Positions 5,096-10,699 of a DNA stretch of 10,699 nucleotides are shown piece by piece (positions within the stretch are counted from its first letter, which is position 1; the number at the start of each line of letters is the position of its first letter). This DNA is from an uncultured Clostridia bacterium. Lineage in GTDB: Bacteria; Bacillota; Clostridia; Christensenellales; UBA1242. The stretch lies in assembly GCA_947628195.1 (NCBI GenBank), contig CANQZB010000024.1, positions 1 through 10,699 on the forward strand, read 5' to 3'. The notes under the pieces are model-generated. The model made no database searches. It saw nothing but the letters and a program-made list of their open reading frames with translations, and was not told where the DNA came from. The position numbers and the translations under genes are program-made.

Positions 5096-5877
5096 CGTTT
5101 TAAGTTTTTCCTTTTTACACAATTATAGACAAGAATTACAATTCCTATAATTACTAAAACAATGCTTAACAGTTGAGAAACTCTTAAACTTGTGCCAGCA
5201 ATGTACAAACTATCACTGCGAAGCCCCTCAATAAAAGCGCGCCCTAAACCATACCATATTAAATAGACCGCTGAAGTGCTCCAATTTAAACGTGCCTTGT
5301 AATAAACAACCAATAAAACAACCACACCTATGAAATTCCACAAACTTTCGTAAAAGAAAGTTGCTTGATACCACGCCATTTTATCTTCTATATACACTGC
5401 AAAAGGGAACCATTGCAAACTTGGATTGGTTATAAGGTTACCATAGGCTTCCTGATTAAAGAAATTCCCCCATCTGCCCAAGGCCTGACCTAACAACAGG
5501 CAAGGAACGCAAATATCGCATATCACGCCTAAAATTTTGAAATTCTTTTTTATTAAACAAAATATTATAACGCCAATAAGTCCGCCAATTACTCCGCCAT
5601 AAATAGCCAGCCCGCCACCTTTTAAGTTAAACAATTCCCAAAAATTATAGTTATATTCATAAAAGAAGCAATAGTAAAGCCTTGCGCCAACAACTGCAAG
5701 TGGCAGGCAAATTACTGCCAGCAAAAGTATGTCATCGCTTTTAAGGCCTTTCTTTTTTGCCAGTTTGCAAGCAAGCAGAATGCCTAAAAGCATTGCCATT
5801 GCCATGATTATGCCATAAAACCTAATTTCGTAACCAAAAATGTAAAACCCTTTGGGCGGGATATAATATGATTTCAT
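5092..5877 (-). CDS. lgt: Phosphatidylglycerol--prolipoprotein diacylglyceryl transferase
   Basis: 261 residues, the usual length. Lgt is a polytopic membrane enzyme that moves diacylglycerol from phosphatidylglycerol to the lipobox cysteine of prolipoproteins, the first step of lipoprotein maturation. Seen here: the N-terminal IRFYGI block (18-23), GGLAIYGGVIGG (88-99), the signature LGRWGNFFNQEAYG (133-146) with the family-essential Arg135, and GLGRAFIEGLRSDSL (210-224) carrying the second conserved arginine region. Tyr93 stands where E. coli has the His of its HGG motif; I believe Tyr or other residues occur there in other bacteria. About seven transmembrane helices are present. There is no Shine-Dalgarno site. 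The -10 of a good promoter ends 7 nt before the ATG, so the mRNA is probably leaderless. First gene of a three-gene operon, divergent from glmM. Confidence 0.96.
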   Translation of the reverse strand: MKSYYIPPKGFYIFGYEIRFYGIIMAMAMLLGILLACKLAKKKGLKSDDILLLAVICLPLAVVGARLYYCFFYEYNYNFWELFNLKGGGLAIYGGVIGGLIGVIIFCLIKKNFKILGVICDICVPCLLLGQALGRWGNFFNQEAYGNLITNPSLQWFPFAVYIEDKMAWYQATFFYESLWNFIGVVVLLVVYYKARLNWSTSAVYLIWYGLGRAFIEGLRSDSLYIAGTSLRVSQLLSIVLVIIGIVILVYNCVKRKNLKR

Positions 5878-5884
5878 ATATTTT

Positions 5885-5913
5885 ATTTTAGATTAAGAAT
5901 TAAAAAAATGCAA
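5885..5913 (-). promoter_or_regulatory. Sigma-A promoter of the lgt operon, leaderless geometry
   Basis: Minus strand: -35 TTGCAT (5908-5913), 17-nt spacer, -10 TAAAAT (5885-5890), then seven bases to the ATG at 5877. The predicted transcription start coincides with the start codon, and no purine-rich ribosome site exists in the gap. Confidence 0.6.
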
Positions 5914-5931
5914 GTATTTTTTGTTTATAAA

Positions 5932-5984
5932 TTGCATTTAATGGTCAATTTAAACAAAATATCTTATTTTTCATATTTAAATAT
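5932..5984 (+). promoter_or_regulatory. Probable glmM promoter region
   Basis: Two weak candidates. TTGCAT (5932-5937) with CAAAAT (5955-5960), spacer 17, would leave a leader of about 18 nt without a ribosome site. TTTAAA (5949-5954) with CATATT (5972-5977), spacer 17, would leave 7 nt to the ATG and hence a leaderless mRNA. Neither is strong. What is clear is that no Shine-Dalgarno sequence precedes glmM. Confidence 0.3.
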
Positions 5985-7247
5985 ATGAAATATTTCGGTA
6001 CAGATGGAATACGTGGCATTGTTTGTGAAAGTTTAAATGAAAAGATTATAAAAAAAATGGCCAAAGCTTTAGTAAAATTTTATGAAATTAACAAAATTAA
6101 TAAGGTTTTACTTGTTGGAAACGATAGCAGAATATCTAGTGATTACATTTTGTCAAATATTTGCTCGGTGCTTTTAAAATACGGCATAGAAGTGCACAAT
6201 TTGGGCGTTTGCTCTAGCCCGTGCCTGGCTTACATTTCACGGGAATTTAATTATCCGCTTGCAATGATGATAAGTGCCTCCCACAACCCCAGCGAATATA
6301 ACGGAATTAAATTTTTTAATTGTTTGGGCGAAAAAATAGATGAGCAAACAGAACAGGCCCTTGAAAATTTAATGGATAAACCATTACGTTTAAAAAAAAC
6401 AAGTTTTGCTTTGCTAAAAAATGTTGAAGAACTAAAAAACAAATATGTTAATTTTTTAAAATCGTTAATTAAATTTAAAACGCCGTGCATTTTCGATTGT
6501 GCTTTTGGTGGAGTAAGTGAAATTTGCAAACTCACCTTCCCTAAAAGCAAAAAAATTAATTGCCGGCCAAATGGGCAAAATATAAATTCCAATGCAGGAT
6601 GTACACATATAGAAATGTTAAAACAATTCTGCATTCAAGAGCGCAAAATAGGCTTTGCGTTTGACGGCGATGCCGACAGAGTTTTGGCGGTTAGTGAAAC
6701 GGGGAACATTATAGACGGCGACAAAATTCTGTACATTTTATCTAAATTTTATTTAACAAGTGGAGATACGCTGATCGGCACAATTTACTCCAACTCTGGA
6801 TTGGAAACATCATTAAAAAAGCGCAATATTAAATTTTATCGCGCCGATGTTGGAGATAAAAAAGTGTATAGCGCAATGTTAAAATATGGCTCCGCTTTGG
6901 GTGGCGAAAATTCTGGTCATATAATAATAAAACAATACACAAACACGGGCGATGGCTTGCTAACCGCCATTATTTTAATGAACATTTTATCCATTTCTCA
7001 TTTAAAATTTGATGACCTTTTAAATGATTATAAGGAACACTTTCAACTAATGAAAAATATTAAACTTGAAGGCGAATTTGTTTGTTCTAAAGAGCTAAAG
7101 GAAGCAATTAACGCCCTTTCCACAGATGAAACACGAATAATTTTAAGATTAAGCGGAACAGAATCGGTTTTAAGATTAATGGCAGAAAGCAAGTCGTTAC
7201 AAAAATGTTCAAACGCAATTGAAACAATAACTAAATATTTAATATAA
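5985..7247 (+). CDS. glmM: Phosphoglucosamine mutase GlmM (phosphohexomutase superfamily)
   Basis: 420 residues, somewhat short of the usual 445-450. It interconverts glucosamine-6-phosphate and glucosamine-1-phosphate, supplying UDP-GlcNAc for peptidoglycan. All four superfamily motifs are seen in order: FGTDGIRG (4-11, typical of GlmM), the phospho-serine loop SASHNP (97-102, Ser99), metal-binding DGDADR (227-232), and the sugar-specificity loop GGENSGH (306-312). The C-terminal phosphate-binding loop is RLSGTES (388-394) instead of the usual RPSGTEP; Arg, Ser, Gly and Thr are kept, both prolines are lost. In many Firmicutes glmM follows cdaA and ybbR, but here it stands alone, divergent from lgt. 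No terminator is seen after it, so read-through into the next gene is possible. A specialised paralogue cannot be excluded. Confidence 0.92.
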   Translation: MKYFGTDGIRGIVCESLNEKIIKKMAKALVKFYEINKINKVLLVGNDSRISSDYILSNICSVLLKYGIEVHNLGVCSSPCLAYISREFNYPLAMMISASHNPSEYNGIKFFNCLGEKIDEQTEQALENLMDKPLRLKKTSFALLKNVEELKNKYVNFLKSLIKFKTPCIFDCAFGGVSEICKLTFPKSKKINCRPNGQNINSNAGCTHIEMLKQFCIQERKIGFAFDGDADRVLAVSETGNIIDGDKILYILSKFYLTSGDTLIGTIYSNSGLETSLKKRNIKFYRADVGDKKVYSAMLKYGSALGGENSGHIIIKQYTNTGDGLLTAIILMNILSISHLKFDDLLNDYKEHFQLMKNIKLEGEFVCSKELKEAINALSTDETRIILRLSGTESVLRLMAESKSLQKCSNAIETITKYLI

Positions 7248-7268
7248 CCAAAATTCGTTTTGAAAAAG

Positions 7269-7301
7269 TTGACTAAGCCATAGCATTTATGTTAATATAA
7301 T
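7269..7301 (+). promoter_or_regulatory. Sigma-A-like promoter upstream of the unknown gene and ung
   Basis: -35 TTGACT (7269-7274) with -10 TAATAT (7293-7298) at an 18-nt spacer. A perfect TATAAT overlaps it (7296-7301), but at a spacing of 21. The leader would be short, with AAGGA (7305-7309) as ribosome site. Confidence 0.5.
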
Positions 7302-7316
7302 TTTAAGGATATGCGT

Positions 7317-8126
7317 ATGAGAAATTATATTAATATAAAAACCCAAAAAAGTTCCAGAGAATATGAACCAAGCATGCAGTTGTTAACATCGCAATACATT
7401 CAGCCAAGTGTTGAAAAATTATTTCCTAAAAATCCAGAAATTAATTTCTATAGTTACAAAAAATCAAACGAATTTTTTAGTTACAACCTCCCGCGCCACA
7501 CTAGGGATAAAAAATGGCTGGCTAAATACATTGCCTGTTGTATGGAAACTAAAAAAGTTTATGTAGATTACAAACTTGTGCTGGATTATTTGCAAAATTC
7601 AAAAGAATTTGACGAAAAAAGGCATGAATATGAACTAAATTTGGTTAAATATCAAATTTTGAAATACAAAAATGGAGAATGGTCTTCTTTGCCTGATCAT
7701 TTAAAGAAATTTTCTTTACCTTCTAATTCAATACCCAATAAAGACCTCATTTTTAGGCAATATGTAGAAAATTCGTTACAAGCCATTGGCCTTTGCAAAG
7801 ATGTAATTGAAGAGGGCTTGGAAAAATATTCTAACTTATGGCGCGATTATTATATGGGCATTAGTTATGATTACCGCTATGTTTATTTAGAAAGGCATAA
7901 AGATGAACCCTCACACAAGTCTAATTGGCTTGCAATGCGCAAATATGAATATTATTTACGCCATAAAGCTTCGGTTGAAAAATATGGGCAAATAGACCCT
8001 TGCATGCTAATGGAAGAAGGCGAATTAAAAGCTTTAAAAACCACATTGAAAAAACAAAATTCCAAATTTCCTAGAATTTTACCCAAAATGCTAACGTTAA
8101 AAGTTGACAAGAGTTATGGATGGTAA
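7317..8126 (+). CDS. Hypothetical protein, Tyr/Lys-rich, function unknown
   Basis: 269 residues from the ATG at 7317. The in-frame ATG at 7311 is also possible, but AAGGA ends only 1 nt before it and 7 nt before 7317, which is the better spacing. No domain or motif is recognised. The protein is strongly basic and rich in Tyr, Lys, Leu and Asn, with no signal peptide, membrane helix or cysteine cluster, so it is probably a soluble, mainly helical protein. Dense aromatic patches occur at 174-192 (LWRDYYMGISYDYRYVYLE) and around 206-216 (RKYEYYLRHKA). It has its own promoter and ends next to ung (7-base overlap, or 2-base gap if ung starts later), so the two are co-transcribed. A nucleic-acid-related role would fit the charge and neighbour, but nothing in the sequence proves it. 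Confidence 0.8.
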   Translation: MRNYINIKTQKSSREYEPSMQLLTSQYIQPSVEKLFPKNPEINFYSYKKSNEFFSYNLPRHTRDKKWLAKYIACCMETKKVYVDYKLVLDYLQNSKEFDEKRHEYELNLVKYQILKYKNGEWSSLPDHLKKFSLPSNSIPNKDLIFRQYVENSLQAIGLCKDVIEEGLEKYSNLWRDYYMGISYDYRYVYLERHKDEPSHKSNWLAMRKYEYYLRHKASVEKYGQIDPCMLMEEGELKALKTTLKKQNSKFPRILPKMLTLKVDKSYGW

Positions 8127-8794
8127 TTATGGAATATGTGTTAGATAAAAGTTGGAGTGAAAAACTTTCCACTCGCTTTGAATTGGATTATAAACGCAAA
8201 TTATTTGGCTGGCTAGATAATGAATACAGAACAAAAATAATTTATCCGCCAAAACAGTTAATTTTTAATGCGCTAAATTTGGTGCCAATTAACAATGTAA
8301 AAGTGGTTATTATTGGGCAGGACCCTTATCACACAAAGGGCCAAGCAGATGGCCTTGCGTTTAGTTGCCACAATGGCACGCCGCAGCCAAGCCTTAAAAA
8401 CATTTTTAAAGAAATTGCGGATGATTTACATATTGAAATGAGTGGCAACACCGATTTAACTGCCTGGGCAAAACAAGGCGTGTTGCTTTTAAACACAAGC
8501 CTGACAGTTGTTGAACATCAACCCGCCAGCCACGCAAACGAACTTTGGCACACTTTTACAACTGAGGTGGTTAAAATCTTAAACGAACTTAACCAGCCCA
8601 TTGTGTTTATGCTTTGGGGAAGCCACGCCAAAAGTTTTTTGCCACTGCTTAACAATCCCAACCATTTAATTCTGCAATCTGCCCACCCTAGCCCATTTTC
8701 TGCTTATAATGGGTTCTTTGGCAATCATCATTTTAGCAAATGCAACACCTTTTTAGCCGAACACAACCTAACCCCTATAGATTGGAGAACTTAA
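8120..8794 (+). CDS. ung: Uracil-DNA glycosylase, family 1
   Basis: 224 residues (221 from the second ATG at 8129; the two starts cannot be separated, as both have only weak ribosome sites). Ung removes uracil from DNA to start base-excision repair. The water-activating motif GQDPYH (66-71) has catalytic Asp68 and thymine-excluding Tyr70. GLAFS (78-82) brings the uracil-stacking Phe81, LLLNTSLTV (122-130) the uracil-reading Asn125, and HPSPFS (189-194) the catalytic His189 with the DNA-intercalating loop. All family 1 residues are present, so the enzyme should be active. It follows an unknown gene in the same transcript and is closed by a terminator whose stem begins inside the stop codon. 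Confidence 0.97.
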   Translation: MVIMEYVLDKSWSEKLSTRFELDYKRKLFGWLDNEYRTKIIYPPKQLIFNALNLVPINNVKVVIIGQDPYHTKGQADGLAFSCHNGTPQPSLKNIFKEIADDLHIEMSGNTDLTAWAKQGVLLLNTSLTVVEHQPASHANELWHTFTTEVVKILNELNQPIVFMLWGSHAKSFLPLLNNPNHLILQSAHPSPFSAYNGFFGNHHFSKCNTFLAEHNLTPIDWRT

Positions 8795-8819
8795 CTTGGG
8801 CTTAACCCCAAGTTTTTTT
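8793..8819 (+). terminator. Intrinsic terminator of ung
   Basis: AACTTGGG (8793-8800) pairs with CCCAAGTT (8807-8814) around a 6-nt loop, followed by a T run to 8819. The last bases of the ung stop codon are part of the stem. It isolates the downstream ileS leader from ung transcription. Confidence 0.92.
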
Positions 8820-8836
8820 GTTTTTTATAAAATCTA

Positions 8837-8865
8837 TTGACTTTAATTTTAAATTAAGTTATTAT
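8837..8865 (+). promoter_or_regulatory. Sigma-A promoter of the ileS leader, leaderless geometry
   Basis: -35 TTGACT (8837-8842), 17-nt spacer, -10 TATTAT (8860-8865), then six bases to the ATG of the small Ile-rich ORF. Transcription is predicted to start at or next to that ATG, giving an untranslated leader of about 160 nt before ileS. Confidence 0.7.
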
Positions 8866-8871
8866 ATTAGT

Positions 8872-8940
8872 ATGAGTATATTCAGTTTAATTTCTGGCAT
8901 TGTTATTATAAGTTACATTATTCTACCAATAAAGATGTAG
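8872..8940 (+). CDS. Isoleucine-rich leader peptide of ileS (attenuator peptide)
   Basis: A 22-codon ORF ending in TAG. Eight codons are Ile (positions 3, 7, 10, 12, 13, 16, 17 and 20), with two adjacent pairs (12-13 and 16-17). Three are ATA and five ATT, so two different Ile-tRNAs are sampled. It starts six bases after a -10 box, with no ribosome site, so it would be translated as a leaderless message. It ends 20 nt before an intrinsic terminator that precedes ileS. This is the layout of amino-acid-operon leader peptides such as ilvL: ribosome stalling at Ile codons when charged tRNA-Ile is scarce would favour an antiterminator. The ORF, its codons and the hairpin are seen directly; the regulatory role is inferred. 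Confidence 0.72.
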   Translation: MSIFSLISGIVIISYIILPIKM

Positions 8941-8971
8941 AAAGTGTTTTGATGCAAACGTGTCAGCACTT
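8941..8971 (+). promoter_or_regulatory. Candidate antiterminator of the ileS attenuator
   Basis: AAGTGTT (8942-8948), directly after the leader stop codon, can pair with AGCACTT (8965-8971), which contains the end of the 5' arm and part of the loop of the terminator. The two structures exclude each other. A ribosome reaching the stop codon would cover 8942-8948 and allow termination. One stalled at Ile 12-13 or 16-17 would leave it free. A competing hairpin, TTCTAC (8921-8926) with GTAGAA (8937-8942), spans the end of the leader ORF. An alternative pairing, CTGGCAT (8894-8900) with GTGTCAG (8960-8966), also exists. Confidence 0.45.
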
Positions 8972-8985
8972 GGGCTGACATTTTT
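8961..8985 (+). terminator. Intrinsic terminator (attenuator) in the ileS leader
   Basis: TGTCAGC (8961-8967) pairs perfectly with GCTGACA (8974-8980) around a 6-nt loop, followed by TTTTT. It lies inside the ileS 5' leader, 47 nt before the start codon and after an Ile-rich ORF, so it is a conditional rather than an end-of-gene terminator. No T-box consensus (UGGNACC-type bulge) is seen before or after it. Confidence 0.82.
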
Positions 8986-9032
8986 AATAAGCCTAGTCCG
9001 TTCCCTAATGCGTTTCAATAAAAGGAGAAATT

Positions 9033-10699
9033 ATGAAAAAAGAGCAAGGAAATTTAGATTATGTAAAAATGGAAGAAGGAGTGCTTTCCTTTTGGCAAAC
9101 ACATGATATTTTTGAAAAATTAAAGGCCAAAAACAAAAAAACTGGCAAATATTTTGCTACTCTTGATGGCCCGGTTACCGCCAATTACAATATGGGTTTG
9201 CACCATGCTTACAACCGCACATTTAAAGATGCGATGTTTAAATTTAATGCTCTTTGTGGATGTGATGAGCATTTTCAAAACGGGTTTGACTGCCATGGCT
9301 TGCCAGTTGAGTTGCGTGTTGAGCGTGAGCTAGGCATAAACAGCAAAAAAGAAATTGAGCAATATGGCATTGGCAACTTTGTGGAAAAATGTATGGAAGT
9401 TTGCGATAGATATTCAAAATCCATGACACAATCATCCGTCCGCCTTGGCCAGTGGATGAATTGGGATGATAGTTATTTTACAAACAGTGATAACAACATC
9501 ACTTCTATTTGGCATTTTTTAAAAAAGTGTGATGAAAAGCATTATATCTCCAACAGCCACCGCATTATGCGTTGGTGCACCAGGTGTGGCACCAGCCTAA
9601 GCGAACACGAAATGAGTGACCAAGATGCATACAAAACTGTTAGTTGTTTGGCAATATTCTTTAAATGCCCTATTTTAAATAGCAATAACGATATGTTGGT
9701 ATGGACAACTACCCCGTGGACTCTTTGTGCCAATGTTGCAATTGCCGTTAACCCAGAGCTTGAATATAACATTGTTAAAGTAAAATCTTCTAGCCGCAAC
9801 ATAATTGTTTGCGCTAGTGCTATGAAAGTTTTAAAAGATGATGTGATTGAAGTTTTAAAAACTGTTAAAGGCAGCGAACTTGTTGGCTTAACATATGAAA
9901 CTTGCTTCCCTGAACTTAGCGAGCAGCAATTTGAGCATAAAATTGTTGCGTGGGAAGATGTTAGCGCAGATGAAGGTACTGGTGCTGTGCACATTGCCCC
10001 AGGTTGCGGTGATGCGGACTTTGAATTGGGCAAAAAATTAAATTTACCTAAAATTTGCCCTATTGATGAAAGCGGAATTTATTATAATAACTTTGGCGTG
10101 CTTTCCGGCAGAAACGCAAACACAGACGAGTTAAGGGATTTTGTGTTTGAACTTATGGAGAAGCGCGGAAAAACTTATTATATCCACAAATATTCCCACA
10201 ACTATCCGCATTGTTGGAGGTGCAAACAGCCTTTATTATTTAGGCTTGTTGACCAATGGGTTATAAAAATGGACGAATTGCGCCCACAATTAATTAGCGC
10301 TATTGATAATGTTGAGTTCAACCCAGATTTTATGAAAAAGCGCATGCTAGATTGGCTTAATAATATGGGGGATTGGGCAATTTCCCGTTCCCGTTATTAT
10401 GGCGTTCCATTGCCTTTCTACCCTTGCAAAAATTGCGGACATTTAACTGTGGTTGGCAGCCTTGATGAATTTAAAAAGTTATCTAGCGAGCAAGAAGTGG
10501 ATGCATTGCCACATCTTCACCGCCCTTATATTGACAACATTAAAATAACTTGCCCACATTGTGGCAGTAAAGTTGAGCGCATTAAAGAGGTTGGCGATTG
10601 TTGGCTTGATGCAGGCATCACCCCATTTAGCACTAAAAAATATTTTACAGATAAAGAGTTCTTTAATAAAAACTTCCCTGTAGAGTGCGTTATTGAAGC
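9033..10699 (+). CDS. ileS: Isoleucyl-tRNA synthetase with GxHH signature, N-terminal 555 residues (cut by window edge)
   Basis: AAGGAG lies 5 nt before the ATG. IleRS charges tRNA-Ile and edits valine. The expected order is seen: active-site signature region (46-61), NGFDCHGLPVE (83-93), editing-domain Thr-rich motif WTTTPWTL (224-231), GTGAVHIAPGCGDADF (315-330) with probable editing Asp329, then DWAISRSRYYGVPLPF (447-462) and CWLDAGITPFS (523-533). Cys pairs at 182/185, 394/397, 465/468 and 507/510 suggest zinc ribbons. The KMSKS loop and anticodon domain lie past the edge. The class I motif HxGH is replaced by G55-L56-H57-H58 within NMGLHHAYNR. I recall this GxHH form from a subset of type 2 bacterial IleRS that resists mupirocin strongly. 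Expression is probably controlled by the upstream leader peptide and attenuator. Whether this is the cell's only IleRS cannot be told here. Confidence 0.93.
   Translation, partial: MKKEQGNLDYVKMEEGVLSFWQTHDIFEKLKAKNKKTGKYFATLDGPVTANYNMGLHHAYNRTFKDAMFKFNALCGCDEHFQNGFDCHGLPVELRVERELGINSKKEIEQYGIGNFVEKCMEVCDRYSKSMTQSSVRLGQWMNWDDSYFTNSDNNITSIWHFLKKCDEKHYISNSHRIMRWCTRCGTSLSEHEMSDQDAYKTVSCLAIFFKCPILNSNNDMLVWTTTPWTLCANVAIAVNPELEYNIVKVKSSSRNIIVCASAMKVLKDDVIEVLKTVKGSELVGLTYETCFPELSEQQFEHKIVAWEDVSADEGTGAVHIAPGCGDADFELGKKLNLPKICPIDESGIYYNNFGVLSGRNANTDELRDFVFELMEKRGKTYYIHKYSHNYPHCWRCKQPLLFRLVDQWVIKMDELRPQLISAIDNVEFNPDFMKKRMLDWLNNMGDWAISRSRYYGVPLPFYPCKNCGHLTVVGSLDEFKKLSSEQEVDALPHLHRPYIDNIKITCPHCGSKVERIKEVGDCWLDAGITPFSTKKYFTDKEFFNKNFPVECVIE

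Noticed and set aside
6251..6634. Minus-strand frame of 127 codons inside glmM
   Set aside because: Covers conserved GlmM motifs on the plus strand and has no family features of its own.
8820..9032. T-box riboswitch before ileS
   Set aside because: Expected for Firmicutes ileS, but no T-box consensus of the UGGNACC type or Stem I-like elements are visible, and the space from promoter to ATG is only about 160 nt and is largely used by the Ile-rich ORF and terminator.
9244..10033. Two minus-strand frames (63 and 163 codons) inside ileS
   Set aside because: Antisense to conserved IleRS catalytic and editing domains; Ser/His/Cys-rich shadow composition.

Overview
The window looks like the chromosome of an AT-rich, endospore-forming member of the Firmicutes (Clostridia-like), probably uncultured. 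The main reasons are a full-length SpoIVA (492 residues, the same length as in Bacillus subtilis), low GC, Firmicutes-type Shine-Dalgarno sites and sigma-A promoters, and strong intrinsic terminators. No mobile element, CRISPR array, rRNA or tRNA gene is visible. No stretch over 300 bases is gene-free.

Layout: positions 1-5877 are read on the minus strand and 5985-10699 on the plus strand, so the lgt/glmM gap is a divergent switch. Minus strand, from left: the start of rsmD (cut by the window edge); a membrane-anchored protein with a histone-H1-like Lys/Ala/Pro/Thr tail; a 70-residue XRE repressor-like gene whose promoter carries two identical palindromes; spoIVA; a 303-residue protein of unknown function; and a three-gene operon lgt - small membrane protein - DivIVA-like coiled-coil protein, joined by ATGA stop/start overlaps and closed by two tandem terminators. 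Plus strand: a glmM-like phosphohexomutase, an unknown 269-residue gene overlapping or abutting ung, a terminator, and then ileS (cut by the right edge) behind a regulated leader.

The most interesting part is 8837-9206. A good sigma-A promoter is followed 6 nt later by a 22-codon ORF with eight Ile codons, then an intrinsic terminator, then ileS. I see no T-box. This looks like classical ribosome-mediated attenuation of isoleucyl-tRNA synthetase by an Ile-rich leader peptide, in a lineage where a T-box would be expected. The ileS product also lacks the normal class I HxGH signature and has G-L-H-H in its place. This is the GxHH swap which, as I recall, is described for a subset of type 2 IleRS enzymes and linked to very high mupirocin resistance.

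A second theme is leaderless expression. rsmD, lgt and the Ile-rich leader ORF each have a promoter whose -10 box ends 6-7 nt before the ATG, with no room for a Shine-Dalgarno site, while neighbouring genes have clear ones. Themes by function are envelope and cell-wall work (lgt, glmM, DivIVA-like protein), sporulation (spoIVA), DNA repair (ung) and translation (rsmD, ileS).
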